A DNA stretch of 32,861 bases from SZUA-287 sp036397975 (GTDB lineage Bacteria > Bacteroidota > Ignavibacteria > UBA10030 > UBA6906): assembly GCA_036397975.1 (NCBI GenBank), contig DASWHW010000059.1, positions 1 through 32,861 of the forward strand, given 5' to 3'. A program made the position numbers and the translations under genes. The notes beneath the pieces were generated by a model. It was not told where the DNA came from and did not search any database. It worked only from the letters and a program-made list of their open reading frames with translations. This document shows, piece after piece, positions 16,367 to 24,601 of the stretch. Positions within the stretch are counted from its first letter, which is position 1. The number at the start of each line of letters is the position of its first letter.

Positions 16367-17131
16367 TTATAGCAAATCTTTTAGGCGACTATACCCACTT
16401 CTGCTAACGGCGAGTCGGGCTCCGTTCTTGAGAATTGCCATCCGGCTGTCCTTTGCGTAAAGCTCAAGCTTTACGAGCTGCTCAATGTTAAGGAGATAAG
16501 AACGATGAATGCGGACGAAGCGTCGCGGGTCGAGCATTGTCTCGATGGTATTCATCGTTGTTTTCTTGAGCAACTTCTTACCTGCGGAAATCACCCTCAC
16601 ATAATCGTCTTGTGCCTCGATATACTCCACCCGGTCGACGGGAACAATCTCCACCCGTGAACCCTCGCGGATGACCAGTCGATCGACGGGACCATCGTGC
16701 ACAAGAGATTCCTCTGCAAGCTGTTTCACGCGTTTTGTAGTTCCGCTGGCTAACTGTTCTTTTGCATGGTCCAGGGCGAGGGTGAGACGATCTTCGCTGA
16801 ATGGCTTCAACAGGTAATCTGCTGCATGAATCTCGAACGCTTTGAGGGCGTACTCATCAAAGGCAGTCACAAACACCACCGCAATATCCTCGTCAATCAG
16901 GTCAACCACTTCGAACCCGTTAAGCTTGGGCATTTGGATATCGAGAAAAAGAACATCCGGATACAGTTCCGCAACTCCTTTCACCGCTTCAAAGCCATTG
17001 GCACATTCTGCGACGACCTCTACATCAGCATGGGCGGCGAGATACTCCCGTAGAATCGACCGGGCAAGGTCCTCATCGTCAACAATCATTGCCCGCAATC
17101 GTTGTTTCGGTTGGTTAGTGTTGGATGTCAT
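16367..17131 (-). CDS. LytTR-family response regulator
   Basis: A 254-aa regulator. The receiver domain occupies about residues 12-130, with acidic residues D18-D19, the phosphorylation site D64 (VLFLDIQMP) and the switch region VVFVTAFDEYALKAFE then YLLKPF (lysine). The LytTR DNA-binding domain follows from about residue 150 (DRVEYIEAQDDYVRV, then RFVRIHRSYLLNIEQLVKLE). LytTR proteins usually bind paired direct repeats about 21 bp apart; such repeats lie upstream of this operon. ATG 17131 is preferred and overlaps the end of the kinase gene by 17 nt; the longer form from 17161 is less likely. Confidence 0.93.
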   Translation of the reverse strand: MTSNTNQPKQRLRAMIVDDEDLARSILREYLAAHADVEVVAECANGFEAVKGVAELYPDVLFLDIQMPKLNGFEVVDLIDEDIAVVFVTAFDEYALKAFEIHAADYLLKPFSEDRLTLALDHAKEQLASGTTKRVKQLAEESLVHDGPVDRLVIREGSRVEIVPVDRVEYIEAQDDYVRVISAGKKLLKKTTMNTIETMLDPRRFVRIHRSYLLNIEQLVKLELYAKDSRMAILKNGARLAVSRSGYSRLKDLL

Positions 17132-18188
17132 CGCTTGTCGTTTGTGGAACGAGCAACTCAACGAGAAACGTCTCGCCGTTCACTTGTGTATCAAGACGTG
17201 CGTCGAGGCCATACAATATATTAAGCCGGCCACGGACGTTTGTGAGGCCTACCTTGGTCCCCTGTGGTGGCCGATTATCGGCATCGAACAGATTTTCCAC
17301 CGTAACACGTAGCCCGGTCTGCCTCTTCTCGATATTGAGCGAGATCGTCCCGCCATCGACCAATCCGACAATGCCGTGATTGATCGCGTTCTCGATTATG
17401 GGTTGCAGGATCAGGGCGGGAAGGAGACATGCCCGTGCGTCGTCATCGACTTTTCGGTGAAGTTGGAGCCGCTGGCCAAAGCGAACTTTTTCCACCGCGA
17501 GAAAATCATCAAGCAGCCGTAATTCCTGCTCCACTGTAATGGTGGAAAGTGAACCTAGTTTTAATGTCTCACGGAAGAAACTCGCCAACCGGAGAGTCAT
17601 CGCCCGCGCATTGGCCGGATCGGACGCTGTCAGGGCACTGATGGCATTCAAGCTGTTGAACAGAAAGTGTGGATTAATCTGTGCACGCAAAGCCTTCAAC
17701 TCTGATTCGCGGGCAAGAACTTCTAGTGTGAGGGCTTTTTTCTCCACATCCCTCGATTCTTCAAATGCCAGAATCAGATAGTGCACGACAACGGAGAGCG
17801 TGAAGAGAAGCACACCCGTCGCAAAGAGCATCGGCATCATTGTCCGGTATTCATCCTCGAGAGGCTTAATCCCGAAAACATTCGCCCCCGCTGATGCTAT
17901 GGTTTGTCCAATCAAAATCCACACGAAGGATGTCAGGATCGCTGCCAGTGTGTGTACTCCAATCAGCGTGACGAGGCGGGTCTTCCCGAGAGGAAACGAA
18001 GGACACGTATACCATGGTGCAAGAGCCATGAATGCAAAAACAAGGGTCATCGGGGCAAGCAACGAAAGGGTTCTAATCACTTCGAAGCCCTGCGAAAAAT
18101 GAAGAAGAATGGAAAACAAGACGGCAAGCATCACCCACCCGGCAGCGTACAGTCCGATTCGTTCCGCTCTGAGAAGTATTGGATGCAT
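17115..18188 (-). CDS. LytS/YehU-type sensor histidine kinase
   Basis: A 357-aa membrane kinase. The N-terminal 140 residues contain about four hydrophobic segments (around 13-30, 41-57, 72-97 and 117-141) and no large extracellular domain, suggesting sensing within or at the membrane. The His_kinase domain has the phospho-acceptor H174 in ALRAQINPHFLFNSLN. The ATPase domain has LQPIIENAINHGI (N box) and VGLTNVRGRLNILYG (G box). It should phosphorylate the LytTR regulator encoded immediately downstream. It starts 9 bp after the LiaF-like gene, so all four genes form one operon. Confidence 0.93.
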   Translation of the reverse strand: MHPILLRAERIGLYAAGWVMLAVLFSILLHFSQGFEVIRTLSLLAPMTLVFAFMALAPWYTCPSFPLGKTRLVTLIGVHTLAAILTSFVWILIGQTIASAGANVFGIKPLEDEYRTMMPMLFATGVLLFTLSVVVHYLILAFEESRDVEKKALTLEVLARESELKALRAQINPHFLFNSLNAISALTASDPANARAMTLRLASFFRETLKLGSLSTITVEQELRLLDDFLAVEKVRFGQRLQLHRKVDDDARACLLPALILQPIIENAINHGIVGLVDGGTISLNIEKRQTGLRVTVENLFDADNRPPQGTKVGLTNVRGRLNILYGLDARLDTQVNGETFLVELLVPQTTSDDIQH

Positions 18189-18197
18189 CTGTCTCTA

Positions 18198-18923
18198 CTA
18201 GTTCTTTACTTCCACGCCGCCCATGATCGCAAATCCTTTGATCACAAGCCTCTTTTCCGAACCACCTTTGGGCGCACGTGTTTTATCGTCGAACCCTCCA
18301 AGCAATGGGGTTCCCTGAATAACGACACTCCAATCTTCCGGAACGCTGATCTCAATTCCTCCCCAAAACGCAAGAACGTCAAGCACCGCGTCTTCTTTTC
18401 CGATGGACGCCTGCCGAAGATCCACTTCACACCCTCCCATGATCGCTGTGAGTTCACCTCCACGAAAATCCTGCGCATTGCTGTTGCGTCGCAGGCCACC
18501 GATGAATGCGAACCCGTTCAACGTTGATGCTGAATCTGTTGGGCGGGAGATGCCATTCTCTTGTTTTGAACGGAAGGACGCGCGCCAAATCATGGATCCT
18601 CCGACAAAGACCAGGACAATCGGCCAGAAATCCCATAAGTGGATTTCCAACACATGAAACTTGTCCAATAGAAGCAGACCGCCTGCGACTGTGAAGAGCA
18701 GCCCTGCGAATCGACCCGGCGTACCACTTGGCTGAATCATTTTCGAGAGGCCAAAAAGAACTAGTAGCACCGGCCAATACCGGAGATACTCACGGGCGCG
18801 CAGAAGATCCAAGTTATCAAGCAGAAACAAAAGTCCGACGCCAATGACGAGGAGTCCAAGGACGAGTTGTGGGGTCAGGCGGAACGACCCAACCTGCTGT
18901 GTGTTTTGATCACTCTGATTCAT
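18198..18923 (-). CDS. LiaF-like membrane protein (DUF5668 repeats plus cell-wall-active-antibiotic-response domain)
   Basis: A 241-aa membrane protein. Four short hydrophobic segments in the first 120 residues form two DUF5668-like units, each with the ..YWPVLLVLFG / ..FWPIVLVFVG pattern. The C-terminal half is a LiaF-type beta domain with repeated glycine strands (FAFIGGLRR, LTAIMGGCEVDLR, VLAFWGGIEISVP, TPLLGGFDDK, FAIMGGVEVK), as in the DUF2154/toast-rack family. In Firmicutes LiaF inhibits a LiaS kinase that senses envelope damage; here the neighbouring kinase is LytS-type, so the comparison is only suggestive. ATG 18923 has GAGG 7 nt upstream. Confidence 0.85.
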   Translation of the reverse strand: MNQSDQNTQQVGSFRLTPQLVLGLLVIGVGLLFLLDNLDLLRAREYLRYWPVLLVLFGLSKMIQPSGTPGRFAGLLFTVAGGLLLLDKFHVLEIHLWDFWPIVLVFVGGSMIWRASFRSKQENGISRPTDSASTLNGFAFIGGLRRNSNAQDFRGGELTAIMGGCEVDLRQASIGKEDAVLDVLAFWGGIEISVPEDWSVVIQGTPLLGGFDDKTRAPKGGSEKRLVIKGFAIMGGVEVKN

Positions 18924-18938
18924 AAGATACCTCAATGT

Positions 18939-19307
18939 TCAATTCAATGATGACGATCTTAGTTTTTCCTGTTCGTGTGGATTTTTTGGGAGAAGGGATT
19001 TCCACACCATCGTAATTCCCCCCGCTATAAGCAGCACTGGCCATGAATTACTGTAGGTAAAACCGAACCAGTTGAACGAACATGCAAAGAACCACAGTCC
19101 CCAGACGATCCACGTGGTCCCATCCATGACCGCGCCGCGTTCCGACTCATCACCAAGCTTCGCGATACCGATAATGATGAGGAAGGCGGGCCAGTACCTC
19201 CAAAGAGAAACGGAGGGAATCGCCTCCATGTTCATCAGTATCAGGAGCAATCCGCAAATAACTAAGGCCGACCCAATAAGGGTTTTTGAGACTCTTGTTC
19301 GAAACAT
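18939..19307 (-). CDS. Small DUF5668-type membrane protein, first gene of the LiaF-LytS-LytTR operon
   Basis: A 122-aa protein with about four hydrophobic segments. Two copies of the SLWRYWPAFLIIIGIAKL / NSWPVLLIAGGITMVW pattern match the N-terminal half of the LiaF-like protein encoded next. It lacks the C-terminal beta domain. A strong AGGAGG lies 5 nt before the ATG. It follows the promoter with a 21-bp-period direct repeat and precedes the LiaF-like gene by 15 bp. The role is unknown; it could be a partner or titrating copy of the LiaF-like membrane part. Confidence 0.82.
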   Translation of the reverse strand: MFRTRVSKTLIGSALVICGLLLILMNMEAIPSVSLWRYWPAFLIIIGIAKLGDESERGAVMDGTTWIVWGLWFFACSFNWFGFTYSNSWPVLLIAGGITMVWKSLLPKNPHEQEKLRSSSLN

Positions 19308-19336
19308 TGTGTCCTCCTAATGAATGTTGCGTTGCT

Positions 19337-19364
19337 AATATACGCGACCACAACATCTTTGAAA
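19337..19364 (-). promoter_or_regulatory. Putative activator-dependent promoter of the DUF5668-LiaF-LytS-LytTR operon
   Basis: On the minus strand a good -10 (TATATT, 19342-19337) has only a poor -35 (TTTCAA, 19364-19359, 16-bp spacing). The predicted start is about 20-25 nt before the ATG at 19307. A strong -10 with a weak -35 next to direct repeats fits a promoter that needs an activator. Confidence 0.5.
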
Positions 19365-19372
19365 CGTCGAAT

Positions 19373-19407
19373 TCGGTGAATGGCGGACATACGTCGGCGA
19401 ATGGTGG
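19373..19407 (-). promoter_or_regulatory. Paired direct repeats with 21-bp period, candidate LytTR regulator binding site
   Basis: Plus-strand 14-mers TCGGTGAATGGCGG (19373-19386) and TCGGCGAATGGTGG (19394-19407) match at 12 of 14 positions. Their starts are exactly 21 bp apart, two helical turns. They lie about 9 to 43 bp upstream of the weak -35. LytTR proteins typically bind two direct repeats with about this period, and the minus-strand core CCATTCGCC resembles the AlgR-type site CCGTTCGTC. Binding by the downstream LytTR regulator is an inference. Confidence 0.5.
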
Positions 19408-19409
19408 TT

Positions 19410-20513
19410 TCATTTCCCCAATTGACTAATTAAACCCTTCATCACTGCCGATTTCGGCTCAGCGGTGTCGTGCTTCCCCCTCCGGACAAGAATCATCTCG
19501 CTCACGACGCTGATGGCAATCTCTTCCGCTGTGACCGCGCCAATCTCCAGTCCCATAGGTCCGCGGATTCGCCCGAGATCCTCTCTGGTCACTCCATTAT
19601 CAAACAGACTCTTAAACGCCGCCAGGACTTTTCTTTTGCTACCGATTAATCCAACATATTTTGTAGTAGTCCGGATTACTTGAGCCAGCACCTCTTCGTC
19701 GAACCGATGTCCGCGGGTTACGATGACGACGTAGTTGAATGGACGAATGGTGATATCCTGCAAAGCGTTTTCATACTCTGCAACGATCGTTCTTGCCGCC
19801 TCCGGGAACCGTTTTTCATTGGCATACTCGCGCCGGTCATCCACCACCGTGACTCGAAACCCGGCAATGCATGCGGTCTGCGAAAGAAAGCGTGAGACAT
19901 GTCCTCCTCCGAAAATAATTAGTTCGGGTTGTCCGGTAATGGGTTCGAGAATAAGCTCTCCACTCGCGAGGCGAATGCGCACTGTTTGATTTCTACGATG
20001 AGTCTTTTGAATATGACCAGTGAGTTCCTCTGGAGGCATCCCATCAAGTCCGGAAATAGACAAGAGAGCATCCTGTTGGAATGTTGGACCAGTCAGGATT
20101 ACTTTACTTCCGACGCTACCATCTTGGTATAAATGGGTAGTGAGAATCGAGTCTTCGCCCTTAGCGGAACGTTGGGCAAGGGTTTCAAACACAGGGCGGT
20201 CATTTTTCGATAGCGGTTCAATAAGCACATCGAGCGTCCCACCACAGATCAATCCATGGGGAATATCATCTTCGGTAAGATGAAAGGTCATGATCTCTCC
20301 TCTCCCTGTCTCGAGGAGTTCACGAGCCTTTTGCAACACGTCGCCCTCCATACAACCGCCGCCGACTGTACCATGCCAGGTGTCGCCGTTATTCGTGACC
20401 AGCATTTTTGAAAGAGCAGCAGCCGGAGTTGACCCCGAAGCAGAAATAACAGTGCAAAGGATGACTGACGATTCTGATGTTAGGAATGACGGTATTTCTT
20501 CGATGATGTTCAT
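19410..20513 (-). CDS. xdhC: XdhC/CoxI-family molybdenum cofactor insertion protein for xanthine dehydrogenase
   Basis: A 367-aa protein. XdhC proteins bind molybdenum cofactor, support its sulfuration, and load the large subunit of xanthine dehydrogenase. The N-terminal XdhC/CoxI domain shows SASGSTPAAALSKMLV and GTVGGGCMEGDV (about 25-60). The C-terminal Rossmann domain shows LIIFGGGHVSRFLSQTA and the later IGLIGSKRK pattern (VGLIGSKRKVLAAF here). It starts 6 bp after the xdhB stop with no obvious ribosome site, suggesting coupling. It is the last gene of the xdhABC operon. Confidence 0.92.
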   Translation of the reverse strand: MNIIEEIPSFLTSESSVILCTVISASGSTPAAALSKMLVTNNGDTWHGTVGGGCMEGDVLQKARELLETGRGEIMTFHLTEDDIPHGLICGGTLDVLIEPLSKNDRPVFETLAQRSAKGEDSILTTHLYQDGSVGSKVILTGPTFQQDALLSISGLDGMPPEELTGHIQKTHRRNQTVRIRLASGELILEPITGQPELIIFGGGHVSRFLSQTACIAGFRVTVVDDRREYANEKRFPEAARTIVAEYENALQDITIRPFNYVVIVTRGHRFDEEVLAQVIRTTTKYVGLIGSKRKVLAAFKSLFDNGVTREDLGRIRGPMGLEIGAVTAEEIAISVVSEMILVRRGKHDTAEPKSAVMKGLISQLGK

Positions 20514-20519
20514 CGAAGT

Positions 20520-22868
20520 CTATTTGACAGCAACTTTTTGCACTTGTGGCTCCGCCAGGCGGGTGCGCAGTTTTTCGATTGCGAGGAGGATGACTTCATT
20601 GGTTGCTGGGAGAGAAAATTCCGGTTCACTGCAATGATCGGCAACAGCCGAGACTGCATCTTTAATAGCCAGCCACGCTGAGAGCGCCAACATCAGAGGG
20701 GGCTCTGCAACGGCTTTGCTTCTTCGAATGGTATCCGGGTTCGGCACACCCTGAAGCAACGCGGTATAAAACTCTTTGGGGATATCCTGCACCGAAGGAA
20801 TTTTGTATGTGTCGGGAGAATGAGAGAGGAGGTTTCCCTTATCATCCCATTTTACTTCTTCGGTCGTCACCCACCCGAGACCCTGAACGTAGCCCCCTTC
20901 TACCTGACCAATGTCGATACGGGGATTCAATGAATCTCCCACGTCGTGAAGAATATCGGCTCGAAGAACTGTATGGGCGCCAGTGAGAGTGTCGACAAGA
21001 ACTTCCGTCACCGCCATGCCAAAAGCAAAATAGTGAAACGGTTTTCCGTCTCCTTTATCTTTGTCCCACCCGATCCCCGGAGTCTTATAAAAACCTGTCG
21101 CGCTCAATCCAACCTGCCGCAAGTTCAGCAGTGGAATTGCTTCCCGAAAACCAATTGCACGATCCGGATGTTCTGAATCCGTGATCCGTTCGCTGGCAAA
21201 AATGATTGCTTCTGCGCGACTCGCGCTTGGCCGATGTTGTTCCGAAAATATTTTCGCCATCTCTTGAGCAATACGTGATTTGAGAATGTCGGTGGCATTC
21301 TTCACTGCCATTCCATTTAAATCGGTACCGGCTGATGCGGCTGTTGCGGATGTATTCGGTACTTTCGAAGTATTTGTCGCATTGACCTTCACCAGCTCGG
21401 TCGATACACCAAATTCCATCGCCGCTACTTGTTGGATTTTTGTGTGAAGACCCTGACCCATCTCCGTTCCTCCGTGATTGACAAGAATTGTCCCATCTTT
21501 ATAGATGTGCACAAGGGCACCGGCCTGGTTAAGAAATGAAGTGGTAAAGGAAATGCCGAACTTCACCGGTGTGAGCGCGAGACCTTTCTTGAAAAACTCA
21601 TTGCTTGCGTTGAACTCATTTACAGCCTCGCGCCTTTTTTTGTAGTTCGATGACACAAGCAGCTGGTCGAGAATTGTTTGAAGACGGTTGTTTTCTATCG
21701 TTTGGCCGTAATGGGTTACGTTATTTTTATCTTTTCCGTAGAAGTTCAGTAAACGGATTTCCATGGAGTCTCGATGTAATTGGCGCGCGATCCGATCGAG
21801 AATCTCCTCAATAACCGCCATTCCCTGCGGTCCGCCAAAACCCCGGAATGCCGTATTGGAGGGAAGATTTGTCTTGTAGACTTTCCCAACAACGCGAAGA
21901 TTGGGAACATAATACGCGTTGTCCACATGAAGCATCGCCCGCTGCATGATAGCGAACGAGAGGTCGGTTGCGCAACCGCCGTCGGAGTTCAATACGACGT
22001 CCAGTGCGAGCAACCTTCCCTCTTCGTCGAACCCAACCTTGTATTGAGACAGGAACCGATGGCGCTTCCCAGTGATTTTCATGTCATCATCACGGAAGAG
22101 ACGGATCTTGACCGCTCGACGGGTTGCGTGACTCAACAATGCGGTCCAACATGCAGTGTGGTTCGCTTGTGTCTCCTTTCCGCCGAACGCTCCCCCCATC
22201 CGCCGCACTTCAACAACGACCTCATTTTTTCCAACACCAAGAAGCTCAGCGATAAGGGATTGTGTTTCGGAGGGGTGTTGTGTTGAACTGAACACGTTCA
22301 TTTCCTTCTCTTCGCCGGGGACGCAGAGACACACCTGCGACTCGAGGTACCAGTGTTCTTGTGCCCCAATGGCCAATTCATCGGAGATCCGATGAGGCGA
22401 TGAGCGAAGTGCATTCTCCACATCTCCGCGATGAAACATTGCTGGAGGCCCGAGGAGCGAATTGGCTTCGATTGCTTTTTCTATGGTGAGGATGGGTTCC
22501 AGCGGACTGTAATTCACGTTGATCAGTCGTTCTGCTGCTATGCATTGCTCTTCGGTTTCCGCAGCGATGAGAAACATCGCCTGGCCGACACAAATCACTT
22601 CGCCCTCTGCAAGACACAGCTCGTCTTTCACGACAGGCCCCATTTGGTTGGGGCCGGGAATATCTTCGCAACTCAGGACCGCGTGAACACCGGGGACTTT
22701 CTTCGCCTTCTCAAGGTTGAACGACACAATTCTTGCGTGTGCGTGTGAGCTATATACAACTCTCCCGATAAGAAGCTGATCATTGACGTGGATGTCGTCG
22801 ACATAGATCGCTTCTCCGGAGACGTGTTTCGTTCCCGACTCATGCGCTATGGGTGAATTCCGTTTCAT
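20520..22868 (-). CDS. xdhB: Xanthine dehydrogenase, molybdopterin-binding large subunit
   Basis: A 782-aa subunit that oxidises hypoxanthine and xanthine to urate at the Mo centre. Key residues are present: E232 in GGKETQAN and R310 in IMQRAMLH, which by my count fall at the same numbers as the purine-binding E232 and R310 of the Rhodobacter capsulatus subunit. The catalytic glutamate is E722 in VAEPPLMLALS. The FRGFGGPQG loop and GGTEMGQGLHTK are also typical. These residues favour xanthine over other hydroxylase substrates. The start overlaps the xdhA stop by 4 nt. Confidence 0.95.
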   Translation of the reverse strand: MKRNSPIAHESGTKHVSGEAIYVDDIHVNDQLLIGRVVYSSHAHARIVSFNLEKAKKVPGVHAVLSCEDIPGPNQMGPVVKDELCLAEGEVICVGQAMFLIAAETEEQCIAAERLINVNYSPLEPILTIEKAIEANSLLGPPAMFHRGDVENALRSSPHRISDELAIGAQEHWYLESQVCLCVPGEEKEMNVFSSTQHPSETQSLIAELLGVGKNEVVVEVRRMGGAFGGKETQANHTACWTALLSHATRRAVKIRLFRDDDMKITGKRHRFLSQYKVGFDEEGRLLALDVVLNSDGGCATDLSFAIMQRAMLHVDNAYYVPNLRVVGKVYKTNLPSNTAFRGFGGPQGMAVIEEILDRIARQLHRDSMEIRLLNFYGKDKNNVTHYGQTIENNRLQTILDQLLVSSNYKKRREAVNEFNASNEFFKKGLALTPVKFGISFTTSFLNQAGALVHIYKDGTILVNHGGTEMGQGLHTKIQQVAAMEFGVSTELVKVNATNTSKVPNTSATAASAGTDLNGMAVKNATDILKSRIAQEMAKIFSEQHRPSASRAEAIIFASERITDSEHPDRAIGFREAIPLLNLRQVGLSATGFYKTPGIGWDKDKGDGKPFHYFAFGMAVTEVLVDTLTGAHTVLRADILHDVGDSLNPRIDIGQVEGGYVQGLGWVTTEEVKWDDKGNLLSHSPDTYKIPSVQDIPKEFYTALLQGVPNPDTIRRSKAVAEPPLMLALSAWLAIKDAVSAVADHCSEPEFSLPATNEVILLAIEKLRTRLAEPQVQKVAVK

Positions 22869-24328
22869 ACTTTGGTTGTTTCCACTGGAATAGAGTTGTT
22901 CGCAGTCGTGTCGATCCAGAATTTCAGGAGCAAGTTCCTGGCTGCTACTCGTCGGAATGTTGCGCCGCCTCGAACGTCCGAGAGTGGTGAGAATTCTTTT
23001 TCAAGAAGAAGCATGGCCTCTTCGATGTTCTCGCGAATCCATTTCTTTCCCTGGAGGAAGGCTTCCGTCTTTGATGCACGCTGCACTTGGGCAGCCATTC
23101 CACCGAATGCCAGTACAATTTCCTTGACGTGTTGTTCACCGTCAAGTTCAACGCAGAAGCCGCCGTTCAGCGTCGAGATGTCCAGGTCTTTTCGCTTCGA
23201 AACCTTGTAGGCCTTGACGATTGTTCCATCCGAAACGACAGGGAAGACCACTCGTGTTATCAACTCATCCTCTTCGCAAACTGTTTTTCGGTATCCGGTG
23301 ATAAATTCCCTGACCGGTACTTCTCTCGACCCCCTGCTGCTTTGAAGAACAATCCGTGCATCATAGGCCATCAGCACCGGAATAGTATCTCCGATAGGTG
23401 AGGCAGAGCCCAGATTTCCCCCGAGGGTTGCACAATTGCGTATTTGCCGTGAGCCGAAAACTGAAAGCATAGAATACATTGCTGGCAAACGACCTTTTGC
23501 CAGAGCCAAGACATCGGTTAGGGAGGTCGAGGCCCCGATGTGTAGCTCCTCCCCTTCATGAACGGTGCGTAGCTCATCGACATGTGAGAGGTCAAGAATG
23601 CTGGAGAGAAGCTCGTGTTGTTTTGTTACCCTCAACGCTACATCCGTTCCTCCGGTAATGACCATGATGCTCGGATTCGATTTCTTGTAATCCAAGGCTT
23701 CCTTTAATGTCTCGGGAAGATAATATGATTGTGTCGAGGTCTGTAGGTAAACAGCTTTTCGGGAAATGGATTTTAACAATCTCATTGTTGCGGATTCTGA
23801 GTCCGTGAAATGATCGGCGCGTTTCGAAGAACATGATTTTGCGGCAGCCTCAACGATCGGACGATATCCAGTGCAACGACAAAGATTACCGGTCAATGCA
23901 TCGTCAATTGCCGGACGGTCGACGGTATCTTGATCTCTGTACAGGGCAAAGAGAGACATGATAAACCCGGGCGTGCAATACCCACACTGACTGCCATCGG
24001 TGTCTACCATCGCTTCCTGAACGGCATGGAGTGTTCCCTCGGCATCCTTCAGATTTTCAACGGTTATCAGCTGCTTGCCGTGAATCATCGGGAGGAATAC
24101 CAGACAAGAGTCGACAGCCCGGTAACGCAAATTTCCACCGGGTTCGATTTCGCCCAAAACCACCGTGCAAGCGCCGCAATCTCCTTCCGCACATCCCTCT
24201 TTGACACCTTTGTGTCGTGGGTGATTTCGAAGGAGCTGGAGAACAGTTGTTGTCGGCGTAAATTGAGACGCACGGAAATCTATCGTTTCCACACTTCCAT
24301 CAAGAACAAAAGATATCGACTGAGACAT
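22865..24328 (-). CDS. xdhA: Xanthine dehydrogenase, FAD and 2Fe-2S small subunit
   Basis: A 487-aa electron-transfer subunit. The N-terminal plant-type ferredoxin domain has C46, C51, C54 and C75. The second 2Fe-2S domain has C115, C118, C150 and C152 (GQCGYCTPGF, GNLCRCTGYRP). The FAD domain follows from about residue 200, with VITGGTDVALRV and the CATLGGNLGSASPIGD signature. This two-subunit form (iron-sulfur plus FAD on one chain, Mo on the other) matches the bacterial XdhAB type. It is the first gene of the operon; the ATG overlaps the stop of a short upstream frame (TAATG) that I do not consider real. Confidence 0.95.
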   Translation of the reverse strand: MSQSISFVLDGSVETIDFRASQFTPTTTVLQLLRNHPRHKGVKEGCAEGDCGACTVVLGEIEPGGNLRYRAVDSCLVFLPMIHGKQLITVENLKDAEGTLHAVQEAMVDTDGSQCGYCTPGFIMSLFALYRDQDTVDRPAIDDALTGNLCRCTGYRPIVEAAAKSCSSKRADHFTDSESATMRLLKSISRKAVYLQTSTQSYYLPETLKEALDYKKSNPSIMVITGGTDVALRVTKQHELLSSILDLSHVDELRTVHEGEELHIGASTSLTDVLALAKGRLPAMYSMLSVFGSRQIRNCATLGGNLGSASPIGDTIPVLMAYDARIVLQSSRGSREVPVREFITGYRKTVCEEDELITRVVFPVVSDGTIVKAYKVSKRKDLDISTLNGGFCVELDGEQHVKEIVLAFGGMAAQVQRASKTEAFLQGKKWIRENIEEAMLLLEKEFSPLSDVRGGATFRRVAARNLLLKFWIDTTANNSIPVETTKV

Positions 24329-24601
24329 TAGTTGCCCATTAGTATCGAGGAGACATGGGTATGGTACTTATTCATTGTGCAAGATTCAACCAAAGTGGTG
24401 CACTCGAAACCCTTGTCTACTCTTGCTCTGCGAAAATCGATACCATCGAACAAACCAACATAGAGATGCCATACTCGATATTCATCTGCCGGTGAATGGA
24501 GTATATTGTTCCAGTTGAAAGTTGAGTCCCTCGAAACCCCCACCTCAAGACAGCATTTCTCATCGATTGTTAAGATCAATTCTCAAATTTAGGTGGATGC
24601 A
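24329..24601. other. 273-bp divergent intergenic region between xdhA and the beta-helix gene
   Basis: Apart from the xdhA promoter candidate (24361-24389) and the AGGTGG ribosome site of the beta-helix gene at 24591-24596, I see no gene or clear repeat here. An 83-codon minus-strand frame (24328-24579) fills much of it, but it has no recognisable family features. Confidence 0.5.
24361..24389 (-). promoter_or_regulatory. Candidate sigma70-like promoter of xdhABC
   Basis: On the minus strand TTGAAT (24389-24384) and TACCAT (24366-24361) are 17 bp apart, each matching 4 of 6 consensus bases. The implied start is about 27 nt upstream of the xdhA ATG. This is moderate evidence only. Confidence 0.4.

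Noticed and set aside
16360..16414. 10-bp inverted repeat CTCGCCGTTA / TAACGGCGAG around the response regulator stop.
   Set aside because: The 35-nt spacer and lack of a T run make it a poor terminator, and about one such repeat is expected by chance in a window of this size.
24328..24579. 83-codon minus-strand frame just upstream of xdhA, with stop overlapping the xdhA start (TAATG).
   Set aside because: No family features, no ribosome site, and the candidate xdhA promoter lies inside it.
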